Shown: positions 34,691 through 46,900 of the stretch, piece after piece | How positions within the stretch are numbered: position 1 is the stretch's first letter | Layout: every line of letters begins with the position of its first letter | Assembly (NCBI GenBank): GCA_029582265.1 | Contig: CM055828.1 | Coordinates: 31,183,263 to 31,247,262 of the forward strand | DNA from: Zoroaster sp. YZ-2022 | Taxonomy: Eukaryota; Echinodermata; Asteroidea; Forcipulatida; Zoroasteridae | Direction of reading: 5' to 3' | Length of the DNA: 64,000 nucleotides | Translations under genes and position numbers: made by a program | The notes under the pieces: generated by a model | The model's database searches: none | The model's input: the letters and a program-made list of their open reading frames with translations, nothing else | Told to the model about the DNA's origin: nothing

Positions 34691-36408
34691 ATAAACATAA
34701 GGAGGTGACCTACTTAGAATTGTACTAACCGTTGCACATAGGAAGTGGCAGCACCCTTTGTAGTACTGAAAAATAATTGAACGTCAGAACATGGCTCCTA
34801 CACCACACACTAAATAATATGTTGAGCAAATTCTCTAACTCATAAACCTAGGATTTCTCCCTTCCAGAAAATCTCTCCGCTTTCAACTTTACATACAGTC
34901 ATGTTCAATTATAATATTGGCCACATAGGCCTACTATAACTCTTCACTTACTTTATTATTATTTTTTTATCGGGTACTTTTTTTGCTCGCCATAAAACAA
35001 CCGTCATAAAATTGTTGCACGCGCAAGTTGTTTTTCTGTTGACCTCTCATCTAGCTTTAGACTATTAACTTTTTCCTTCGTATATCCTCAATTTACCCTA
35101 AATGACGCACCTACATGTAAGGTTATATAATCAACTGGACGGTAACTTACAAATGAAATTAGCAGTTTGGTGTTTCAGTTTGTTTCAGTGAAGGATTCTC
35201 TTGTAAAATGCTGAATTTCAATGGATGATCATACGCGTGGACGTCTTGAGCGCCGTTTTTTGAGACGCGCAGAATTGTGATCATCAGAAAATTGATGTTG
35301 GTATAATGACACCCCAAACTGTTAAAGTTCATGGGGGCACAGAAAATGTAACCAAGAAGGAAAACAGTTGAAATCATGTTTCATCTTATTTCAGATGGTT
35401 GTAAAATTGTTTTTAAACTTGAAAATAAAAAATATTGTTTTTGATTTTTAAAATAAAATGGTATAATTTGGAGAAGCTCTCAAAACGTTTATTCAATATT
35501 CTTGAAAGACCAATAAAATGGAAGGTGGTTAAATTTCTTGCAAAAAGTACTTTAAAACTTTGAAATGTGTAAAATTGCTGTTAACATTTTGTCAAATAAA
35601 AGATTTCTTTTCATAACCATGATATTAATGTTTCATTTTTTCAATAATTTTCCACTACCGTCGAAATAAACACCAACGAATTAAGTAGTCTTCGTTCGCT
35701 TCTTCTATAAGGAATGTGTCCAATTTGAGGATCAGTATTTCTTTAAAAAATCATTGCAAATGCAAAGCATTCATATATTTTGGTTTCCACAGACAACAGC
35801 TTGTTGACGGCATAGAACAATAAAATCACAGATGTTCGTGAAAAAAAATTGAGGTTATGTAAATATCTTACTATTTGTATCTAGTAAAATCAGTGGTTAA
35901 ACAACTTTTTCCACTTTCACAAGCACTAACTTTCCAGTAAATCATACAATTTCACTATAATTTTTATTTCTGTAACAAGCACGACTTAGATAAGTTTATG
36001 CAACCAGTAATACGCCATTTTTTGTAAGTTTTCCGAGAAATGCTAAGCCAAAGGTAGGTGCGTCATTTCACGAGTGCGGCGAATTACGTACATGGACGAT
36101 ATACACTATGTATAGTAAAACCTCATTCTCAGTTGTGCTCAATTTGGTCCATTTTACTTCCACTCCAGTTCAACTATTAGTTCATGTTATCACATTGTCA
36201 TATTTAAAAGGCCTTACAAAAAAAAACCAAGAACTAGAAATTTAATTTTATTTAATGAGTAACCTAATTTATTTTGTATCTGGTCAAACCATGGAGCTGG
36301 TCAACAAACAAAGCAACAAGAACTAGAAATGCAATTTCTATATAGTGAGAAACCTAATTTATTTTGAATCTGGCCAACATTTTCTGTGACATCAAGTACA
36401 CGTACATA

Positions 36409-36522
36409 ATGCAAATGTTTGAAACGTCACAAAAATCCCTTGATGTGATTGGCCAGTATTCATACACGAAATTTGAACGGATCAAGTTCTACGGTGTTGA
36501 CGTCTCGTCTCGCGATTCAGAG
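36409..36522 (+). CDS. Candidate first coding exon in the foldback loop
   Basis: An ATG at 36409 opens 38 codons reading MQMFETSQKSLDVIGQYSYT, ending SRDSE at an AG|GTAGGT donor (36523), exactly in phase 0. The frame is also open upstream to 36364. The amino-acid composition is protein-like, but I do not recognise a family and find no second exon with certainty. It could be a captured host exon, a decayed transposase fragment, or chance. Confidence 0.3.
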
Positions 36523-37306
36523 GTAGGTTTTCAACAAAAATGTTACTTTAATTTACATATTTTGTTTTTGAAAAGGTAAATTAATGTGGCTGTGTATATT
36601 GCTATTACGATGTTTGAAAAAGATCATTGATTTATGTAAAATTAAATATACACTGACAGGATAAAACAAATGGTGACTAGGCCGACTAACGTAACGTTAA
36701 TTTTATTTTTAAGGAAATTAAGCATTGACGACTGAACGACATACCCTAACGTTGCCGCACCAGTGTGGCACGGACCTGAATCCTTAGCCACACGCCGCTA
36801 ACATAACAGCAACAGTCGGGATTTTGTAAATTCTTAGCGCTCAAATTATCATTTTATTCAACATATTGCATGTAGTGTACGGGGGGAAATGATGTTTCAT
36901 CGGTAGACCGTAGAGCTTCTTGGCGCAGTGTTATCGTCCATGTACGTAATTCGCCGCACTCGTGAAATGACGCACCTACTTTTTTTTTTGGCTTAGCATT
37001 TCTCGGAAAACTTACAAAACTATGGCGTATTACTGGTTGCATAAACTTATCTGAGTCGTGCTTGTTACAGAAATAAAAATTATAGTGAAATTGTATGATT
37101 TACTGGAAAGTTAGTGCTTGTGAAAGTGGAAAAAGTTGTTTAACCACAGATTTTACTAGGCCTAGATAGGCCTACAAATAGCCTATTAGTATTAGTAAGT
37201 AGTAAGAGATTTACATGACCCCAATTTTTTTTCACGAAGATCTGTGATTTTATTACTTATATGCCGTCAACAAGCTGTTGTCTGTGGAACTGGAAACCAA
37301 AATATA

Positions 37307-37738
37307 CATTAACAGCAAAAGAAACGTCACCCCTAAAAATATTTATTATTTTCATTTTATAATTAATATAATTTGTTTAACCCTCCTATGCCCAGCCTGA
37401 AATTTGGCCCAGTCAGCACGGCACTCACAGACAGACAGTCACTTGAGTATTTTTGTGTGCATTGCCAATTGGTAGGTCAAAACACAGAGTCACACAGAGC
37501 TGTGTATGAGTGCACTGCACAAAGTCAATGGGTTGGGAGTTACATACAAATTTTGAGTGAGTGTTAAACCTATAGGAGGGTTAATGAAGAATATTATGAG
37601 TATGGAGTGTAACACGAACACAATGTGGCAAATTTGGTTGACCTCAAAATTTGTCATGCATGACGTCTGAGGACACATAAGCTAAACACGTTCTCAGACT
37701 TATCAAAATTTAGGGGTGACGTTTCTTTTGCTGTTATG
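37307..37738. mobile_element. TA-flanked MITE (Tc1/mariner-like site) in the foldback arm
   Basis: TIRs CATTAACAGCAAAAGAAACG and inverse, continuing through TCACCCCTAAAA; TA on both sides (37305-37306 and 37739-37740). The undisturbed left arm near 35776-35783 shows the empty site with one TA. It contains a nested TTAA MITE. Confidence 0.8.
37381..37580. mobile_element. TTAA MITE nested in the TA-flanked MITE
   Basis: TTAA at 37377-37380 and 37581-37584; ends CCCTCCTATGCCCAGCCTGA and CCTATAGGAGGG. Its left part is a near-copy of the start of 37980-39209, and its right part matches 39133-39209. Confidence 0.85.
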
Positions 37739-37979
37739 TATGAATGCTTTGCATTTGCAATGATTTTTTAAAGAAATAGCCTACTGATCCTCAAAATGGA
37801 CACATTCCTTATAGAAGAAGCGAATGAAGACTACTTAATTCGTTGGTGTTTATTTCGACGGTAGTGGAAAAGTATTGAGAAAATTAAACATTAATAATAT
37901 GGTTATGAAAAGAAATCTTTTATTTGACAAAATGTTAACAGCATTTTTACACATTTCAAAGTTTTAAAAATTAATTTAA

Positions 37980-39209
37980 CCCTCCTATGCCCAGGCTGAA
38001 ATTTGGCCCAGTAAGCACCGCACCCACAGACAGTCACTTGAGTATTTTTTGTTGCATCGCCAATTGCTCACACATGTGTATAAGAATAATGGAGATAGTG
38101 GCAAAGTCAAACACACTTGTGTATGTCTTACATAAACAAGTTATATGCAGAGTCACACAGAGCTGTGTATATACTGCATAAGTTACAGTCGAGTGGTTTT
38201 GGTTTGACCTACTAGGGTTTTCAGGTGAAAAATTATTCCTAAACCAATATGCTCAATATTTATATCAAATTAAAGGTCTTGATGAAAGAAATACAATGGT
38301 TTTTTAATCAAGAAAATCGGACGAGTAGTTTTTGAGGAATCCTGTTTTATTTAATCAAATATACAGCATTGGATGAAGCGCGACTGTCCATACACTGTAC
38401 ATCCCCAATGACACCAAAACCGTTGAATCAGCCTACACACACCGTGATACACACGCACAGCGTTCGTGCTCGTTTCCCTCATAAGAGCTTTTGAAAGGGT
38501 GTAAAAAATACACTCCGCTCAAAACTAAACAAAATTACGGCTCAAAACTTTCACATATGATAGAAAAGAGGTGTAAAATTCATTCAGACACCGCTCTTAC
38601 CTTTCAACTTGAAGATTTCACCTCGAAAAAACGATGTTTACTTTTTATCTCATCGTAACTTCGGTTGTAGAGTAGTTATGGAGATCGAGCAAGCATGGGT
38701 ATGTAAAGGAGCCCTTTGACTCAATAGGAAAACCCGTTTTCATGTCAATCACAATGTACTCGGGCGTGGAGACAGCTCCGAAGTGGATGCCCTCAGCAGA
38801 GCGCGGCAAATTTTACGCGCCGAATGCGCCCGATCTCGGAACACTTCGCGAAAGGCTGGGCGGGACGAGAGTGGTTCATTCATAAAAACCTAGGCTTTCG
38901 CACGTACTTCCAATTGCTATTTTATGTACATTGTTGGATAGCTGAAACTATAAGCTTTCCAATGAGCTATTACATGTAAGATTTTGACAGGTAAAAGTAG
39001 TAAAAATATTTGATTAAAAATTTTGATGTTTTTTGTTGCAGGCAATGCGCTGTACGTGTGGCGGGCTTCGGTCAAGCATGTACAAACTGAAAACCCTACT
39101 CCTACTAAAGCTATATCCTTGCATTTATTTGAGTGCACTGCACAAAGTCAATGGGTTGGGAGTGACATAAACATTTTGAGTGTCTTTGATTGTTAAACCT
39201 ATAGGAGGG
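37980..39209. mobile_element. TTAA element of 1.2 kb in the foldback arm
   Basis: TTAA at 37976-37979, start CCCTCCTATGCCCAGG, end CCTATAGGAGGG; the right TTAA is reduced to T. The left foldback arm (near 35550) keeps the empty site. It is a longer relative of 37381-37580 with about 1 kb of extra interior and no recognisable gene. Confidence 0.75.
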
Positions 39210-40086
39210 TAGTACTTTTTGCAAAAATTTTAACCACCTTCCATTTTATTGGTCTTTCAAGAATATTGATTAAAAGTTTTGAGAGCTTCTCCAAATTATA
39301 CCATTTTATTTTAAAAATCAAAAACAATATTTTTATTTTCAAGATTAAAAACAATTTTACAACCATCTGGAATAAGATGAAACATGATTCAACTGTTTTT
39401 CTTCTTGGGTACATTTTCTGTGCCCCCATGAACTTTAACAGTTTGGGGGTGAGTCATTATACCAACATCAATTTTCTGATGACTACAATTCTGTGCGTCT
39501 CAAAAAACGGTGCTCAAGACGTCCACGCGTATGATCATGCATTGAAATTCCGCATTTTACAAGAGAATACTTCACTGAAACACCAAACTGCTAATTTCAT
39601 TTGTAAGTTACCGTCCAGTTGATTATATAACCTTAGGTGCGTCATTTAGGGTAAATTGAGGATATACGAAGGAAAAAGTTAATAGTCTAAAGCTAGATGA
39701 GAGGTCAACAGAAAAACAACTTGCGCGTGCAACAATTTTATGACGGTTGTTTTATGGCGAGCAAAAAAAGTACCCGATAAAAAAATAATAATAAAGTAAG
39801 TGAAGAGTTATAGTAGGCCTATGTGGCCAATATTATAATTGAACATGACTGTATGTAAAGTTGAAAGCGGAGAGATTTTCTGGAAGGGAGAAATCCTAGG
39901 TTTATGAGTTAGAGAATTTGCTCAACATATTATTTAGTGTGTGGTGTAGGAGCCATGTTCTGACGTTCAAAGCGACAAATTACTAATAATTCTAAAATAG
40001 GAGACTGTTAACAGAAGAAGCATTCGGACTAGGGTTTGCCCCACCAATGTGGCATGGACCTGAATCCTTAGCCACACGTCTGGAGT

Positions 40087-40486
40087 TAGGGCTGTGCGTT
40101 TTCAAATAATTTGGTAACCGGATATTAAAATTTTGATTTTGATTGAATATTCCATATATTCGAAAGCTACCGATTGGTAATTGCTTCACTTGATACAATG
40201 AGCATGCACAATTGATAAGGCCTGACATTGCTTGCCCTACACCATGCAAATAACATTGCAAATAGGATGTGCTTGCAAATGTAGATCTATGAGAGGATGA
40301 TTGGGGGGCGGGGGAGATAATGATGGAAACTCCAATAAGGAAAAAAAAATAAATAAAAAATTCAACATAAACTTAATTTCTGCGGAAGCTGTATTTTTTT
40401 CTTTTGAATATTCAAACTGAAAACAAAAAAAGATTTTCGAATCATCGCTAGAATATTCGATTATTTGGTTATTCGGCAGAGCCCTA
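40087..40486. mobile_element. hAT-type MITE with 8-bp target duplication
   Basis: Ends TAGGGCTGTGCG and CGGCAGAGCCCTA; the exact direct repeat TCTGGAGT flanks it (40079-40086 and 40487-40494). The terminus is shared with the element at 4770-6731. Confidence 0.85.
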
Positions 40487-40969
40487 TCTGGAGTGTGGGT
40501 TTGTTTATAAATGTGCAAAAGATCACAGTATTTGGAAGACTCCCTCATTAATTTCAAGAAACGATGCCATTGTATGATAGCAGATCCATTGTTGAATGCA
40601 GCACTAACGTAAGTAAGTGAATATTATACGGTTGGAAAATATTCAGTTTGCGAGTTCGAAATTTAGACATTTTCAAATACTGAAAGACAACTGTACAGAA
40701 AATTTTTTGAAATTTTGTATACATACTTTTATTTTGTTGAAGAGTAACTGTGGCAAAAAGCCTTTAAAGTCAGTGTGGTTTAGGCTAAAGTGTGTATGTG
40801 GAAATATACACTACCTTTTTAAAAAAACTTTACATGGTACAAAAAATTACCAAGCACAGCATTAATAGTGGCAGTGCAATATGTAACTTTTCATCACTGT
40901 CAATAGTCTAGATACAAATTGCTCGCAGGTGTAGTTTATATTTTGATTACACCTGCATCTTTTGCAGCA

Positions 40970-43900
40970 ATGCTGCCGTCAGCATTGACAACGATGACAA
41001 TGGATGAACTACCAGGATTCTCCATGCATTTGGCAACAACGGCCAAACTGAAGCTCTTCGATGAGACATGGGATGGGAACATGAGATGGCTGACTGAGGT
41101 ACTGGAAGATGCAATACAACAGTTTGGCAGGTGGGTCAATAAAACTTCCGGAAGGGGAACATTTTTCTTTCTGTACATAACAGGCCTGTGATTTCTCAGG
41201 ATTTTTCCAGATTTCAGGATTTTTTTTTACAAATCTCCCTTTGCCTCAAAATATTCTTGAAAGAAGAGAAGTAACCACATAGGAAAGAAAGAAGTAGCCC
41301 TTTTTGTGTCCAAATCTCTAATTTCTTGTTTGTGGGGATGTGTAGAGTCTCCAAATCCTCCAAAATTAAACATCCAGGAGGTTCAGGGGGCTTTGTCCTC
41401 CAGACCAAAAGCCTGCTACCCATTTTCCAGGAATATTTACTTTTGAAAACTCACACCCCCTGACATAACTTTTCACAATTTAATAACCCTTTCTTATGAT
41501 TGAAGATACTTGTTATGAAGGAAAATGCACAATGTATTTGCAGAGAGCCTCAATTTTGAGAAATGTTGAGCATTTATTTATGCACAACCAATTTGATGCA
41601 TTGCAATTTTGTTTCAGCTTTGTAGTAATGTTCACTATGTATTGCCGTGATGCACCAAGGATGGTCCTATAAACATTGTGATTGATGAGCCCTTGACCAA
41701 GGGACAAAATAATTGCTACCGTTTCCCCTAAATAGAAGAAAAGTTGCCAGGTCTGTCAACGTGAAAGGATCCATACCATACAGTTTGGATGCATTAAGTG
41801 TTTAGCTCCGTCTTAACGGTTTTCAAATCTTGACCCGTCTTATAATATGCAGAGAAGAAGTAGCTGTCTTTCCCAAGACGCCGGCCATGAGAAAGAGACG
41901 GCAGCGTATCAAGAGAGTGTCAACTATCCACAGCGAAGATGTGGAGAATCAGCCACCAGTCAGAAACAAAAGGTAATAGGCTTCTTATAGATTCTAAGAG
42001 AACATTGGGATAATTATTAGGCACTGCATCATAGGAGATGGAGGGGTCGAATATTAACCTGAATTTTATAAGTAACACAATTTTTTTTAATAGTCTTCCT
42101 TAGGTTTTAGTAGTCTGTCGAAATGTTCTTAAATTTGTGTATCCCACAAAAAACACGGACATGCAATCATCAGAATCATACACAGTGGCAAAGAACTATG
42201 TCGAACTGCAAAATCATTGTAGGTTTTTGTTTGCTTTAAGATCATGTATTTCTTATTTTTGTATGCTAGCCCACCGGACTATCTTACCTTAGCAAATTTA
42301 GTAGTCCTGTAAATCCATTTGTAGAAGGGATGTGTGAGACAACAAAACCTTGAGGTGTTGATAGTCAGATCATCCATTAGGGAGTAGTGAATTTATGTCA
42401 CATAAAAATTAAAATGTACATTATGATGTTATTTTATGTTGTTTTTCTGCCCCTCCCCCTCCTATCCCAACAGAAGCTGCAGAGCATCTATTCTTGGTAA
42501 GGCCCGTCAATCTATTGGTCCATCTATTCAAATGCCAGTAAGACGAAGCACTCGCACCTCCTCTCGCTCGACAATCACAGTACAGAACGGTATCCAACGC
42601 AGTACCCGTTCAAGATCGACACGCAGGTCTAAGACAGTCAAAGTACTGGAGGACCAGAGCACTTGTTCCTCAGACACAGGAAGCTGTACAGATGATACGG
42701 ACGGTACAGAGAAAGTCTTCTCCAATGATGAGGTGAAGCCAAAGCATAGTACTGACTCGGGCGTGATTTCAACAGCAGATGCTCCGAAGGATACTCCAGA
42801 ACACAAAACGGAAGCAACCCCTGTAGATGATGCAGCCGATATGCAGAAGGTTGAGGTCCAAAGTCTACCCAGCCAGACTGCAAAGCGTAGCTCTACCTCT
42901 AAGGGAAAGCACCGGGTGAAGAAACTCCGACTGAACGGAGGAGAAGCCGTCTCAACTGTTTCAGATACCTACACCACTGATGAGTGTGAAATGGGCAGTC
43001 CATCGACAGAAAAACAGTTGGTCAAACAGAGAAGCCCTCACAGTAGTCCAGTACAAGCGGAATCCGAAATCAAACCCGATTCTGCTGAGGTGTCTACCAC
43101 TGGACGTCCGAAACGCAATAACACTGCATCGCGCTACAAGGACCACGTGAAGCGCCTTATCAACCGTCACGAGCACATGATCTCAGAGGTCAGCGCCAGC
43201 TCCGAGGATGAATTTCAGTCCCCAAAATCTAAGAGAATTAAAAAAGGACCGGCCCCGAAACTTAAGCCACAAGCTAAGAGTAAGAAGAACGTGTCAAAGA
43301 GTGTAGAACCATGTATCCCAGAGAAAAATGAGATGGCTGAAGAGATACCACTTGAAAAAGCTACTCCCTCTCTGAAACAAGAGAAGGAACAGCCTACAAA
43401 GAATGAGAAAACTCCAGAAGTAAGGAACAAAAAAGAGTCTGTCCAATCTAGTCCAGAGAATGAGATCACTCAGTTACAGGATGAACTTACTGAAGGCACT
43501 CCCGCAAAAGAAGCAGAAAGTGCTGCCTCAGAGAAGCCAGAAGTTTGTACTGAACGTGAGGATGTTGAATCATCTTCTGAGAAAGTAGACTCATCTGCTG
43601 ACAATGTGGAACCATCTCCTGAGAATGTAGAATCATCTGCTGATCAAGTTGAACCTTCTTCTGAGAATGCTGAACTATCTTCTAAGAATGTTGAACCATC
43701 CTTAGATGTTGCTCCTAATGATGACGAGGAGCCACAGATGGAGCAAGATAGCCTTATTCAGTGCAGTATTGCTGACGATAGCTTAGAACAGCATCGCATC
43801 GCCGAGGGCAGTCCCGCACAGAGAGAAACTGAAGAACATGACCTTGACCAGAACGGCCAAATGGAAGAGAATATGAATCAAGGCAATATGACCACAGACA

Positions 43901-46900
43901 GTCTGGAGCAGCAGAACATCACAGACGATAGTCTCAATCCTAACGATATCTCACACGACAGTCTGGACCAGTCATCTTCACGAGGGCGCTTGACTCGCCA
44001 GAGTCTCCGCAAGAACCTCCGCCATTCCACGCGGCGCTCTTCTGTTGTTGTCAGCCACTCCAAGGAGCGATCGTCCGTGTATCACCACAGGACCTCAGTA
44101 AGAAAATCCTTGCGTCAATCTGTGTGCAATCTTCAGTCCACGCGTGCGAGCACACGGCTGAGCATGAAACGATCTAACCTGGAGGTGGCGCCACAAGGAA
44201 GCAATAAAGATGACAGCAATGATGATGTAGTCATTGTGGAGGCATTAGTAGAAGAGGATATTGAAAGTGAGACTCCAGAGATACCGACCACGCCCTCAAG
44301 GAGGTAAGTGTTAATTGCAGTAACTACTGTTATGGATTATTATGGATTATTGTAATTGTACATGAAGTTATCCTTGGATATCTGTAATGCAACTGTCCTG
44401 GGCTGCTAAGCAGAACATAATGCTTAGCAAATTTATCTGCGAAGCATATCACTCTTCGATTTCTTTACCACTGTAAGATGAAGGGATTATCTCATCACCT
44501 GTTTCAGAATGTCCATGCGTCAGTCTTCTGTGAACCAAGGAACGCAGAGGATCACTCGTGCAGCATCAAGGATGGCTGAACAAACCGACAGACGAGACTT
44601 GGTTCAGACCCCCGATTCATACAAGCAATCACCAATGGACAAATCTCCTAGTGGTTTATAGTAAGTATTCCAACAAAAGTCTGAATTACAGTTTGATAGT
44701 ATTTCTGAAAGGGGGGGGTGACATGGATAAAGGAATTCAATAACATTGGAATATCTGTATACCGCTTGGTTTTTCCTTGAGTGCGCTACATGTATAACAC
44801 TGGTGGTGTCAGGGATACCAGTTTTCCGGCTATTGCCGGAATTCTGGCTTTTTCATATTTTTCCCAAAGAAATCCGGCGCTCCGTCTTTCGTCCGGCCTG
44901 GGGAAAAATGATCACCTTTACAGAGCGCGCTCAGTTAGTCTTGGTTATCAAGGCGTTCTTCCCTTTTCTTTTTTATGCCATCGCGTAATACACTCGGATA
45001 TTTCACCGACAGAGGGCGTTCGATAGTACCGAGATAACGAGCAACGTCTTGAACTAAGCCTAGCCCATTGCTCCACCATATTAGAAACGGTGCGTGTGGG
45101 TCCGTGTAGTGTGTGTGTGTGTGTGTGTGTGTGTGTTGTATACGGTGCGTTGTATACATGGTGATTGCAACATGATTGTAAAGATTGCGTTTCGCCGCCC
45201 TCATTTTCTGAAGTTTTTGATTGATTTTACTCAACTTGGTTACCATAATGAAGGTCGGAAGAAGTGTGGATCTGAAAAAAAATCAATGCTAGTGTAAAGA
45301 ACAGGTTCAGTTGGCGTTGTCTTGAATCAAAAGACAACGAGGGATATTTTATTTCCGTGTGCAAGTATGAACATTCGCGCTTCCTTTGCGGGAATTATTT
45401 TTTCCGGCTCTGGAGCAAAAAACTGCTGGCATCCCTGTATACAGTTTGTCTTGAAAATGTTCATACACCTTGTGTAAATAGGACAACACAGCTTTACCCC
45501 AGAGACGAGAACTGAACAGCTAACATAAACCCACAAACAAAACATTGGAATATGGGATGCATTCAGATAAGACAAATTCGGATAAAACATAATCAAGACC
45601 TTCTAATGATGGATTTTATGTGAATTTCTTCTACAGTACCTCAGATGACGATGTTATTAGCAACACGCCTTCCCCAGAATGCCCGAAGGAGAAGGTAAAG
45701 AAATGACACTTAATTTGTAGTACAATTTTCCCATTCAAATGTCATTACCTGACTCGTTAATTAATCATGAAAGGCCTTGTGCCTAGTTTGGATTTGTGTC
45801 CATTGGAACTGCTAAGGTCAATCAAATTTTGTGTTATTTGTTTTTTGTCTTTTTCTTTTTCTTTCTTTTTTTCTTTTTTTTCCTTCTTTTCTTTTTTTGA
45901 CAATATTTCCTTTTTTAAATTTGTTCCCCCCCCCCTTTTTTTTTTCTTCAGATCGTGCGATCACAAGGAACCTTCTTGTCTGGTAATAAGGAATCCAAAT
46001 ACTTGAACAATCTCCATGGGATGGTGGCATCTTTCATCAAGAGAAACACACCCCAGAAAATGACGGCAACCGTAAGAAATAAAACATTAATCACGTTTAA
46101 TATAAATAGACAAATGGATGGATGAGATGCGTAAAGGAATCGAGGTGTGTTATGTGGTCTACTAGTCAGTCAACGATTTCGCTTGTATTGCAATGTACAC
46201 ACAGAGTTCACAATTTTCTAACAAAATTGAATATTTGCTTCTCAAAAGTATTACATACACACACAAATATTTGCTATGCCAAAATGATTCCATGGTGCTG
46301 CATTCTTATCTCCTTGTATTGTCCAAGTCTTTAAGTTCAAAGTAGTCATTATTGGCCTTACGTTTTGAAGCTAGCAGGTTCTTTCTCATTTGAGAAAGAA
46401 CCTGCTAGGTTCGAAACACTATTTTGCATTTATACTACAGGTCCTTTAGGTTGGTATAAAGCAGTTTGCAACAGCTAATTCTCTATTAAGTTTGCAAACA
46501 TGGGGTGATTGGAATGCAGCAATTAGCACTGCCGGCCATGGGTGATGATAGACAGTTAATGTCTGTTTGATGTCTACAATGGATGTCAACAAGTTCAGAG
46601 ACGAAAATATGTTGAAATTTTTGTCAAGAATGAAAATATACTGGAAATGTTCCTTTTACATTTTCCTAAAAACATTTCTGCTGCTGTGGGTCACAACTTT
46701 TAAAGGAGATGTTTTGGGAAGCCTTTTTTAAAAGTTTGTTTATCTTATACATTGCTTGGTTATAATTTGTTTTTATTTATTTTTTATTTTTTCTTAATTT
46801 TGTTTTCAGGAGCGTCAACGAGAAATGAAGAAGCAGATTCTCAATAAGCAGAAACGCGAGGAAGAGATCCGGCGGAAGATAGAGTCCGATAAGCAGAAGC

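Larger units (their letters stand above)
34777..39970. mobile_element. Large foldback element, arms of about 1.3 kb
   Basis: The left arm 34777-36101 is the inverse of the right arm 36935-39970, once two insertions in the right arm are removed (37307-37738 and 37980-39209). Outer ends are TTGAACGTCAGAACATGGC and its inverse. Matching landmarks include CATACGCGTGGACGTCTTGA (35230; inverse at 39519) and ACGAATTAAGTAGTCTTCGT (35678). Each arm has an inner pair of GACGCACCTAC motifs (35104 and 36053 inverse), so the arm may itself be an older element of about 960 bp. The central 36102-36934 is unique and holds one candidate exon. Superfamily unknown. Confidence 0.8.
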
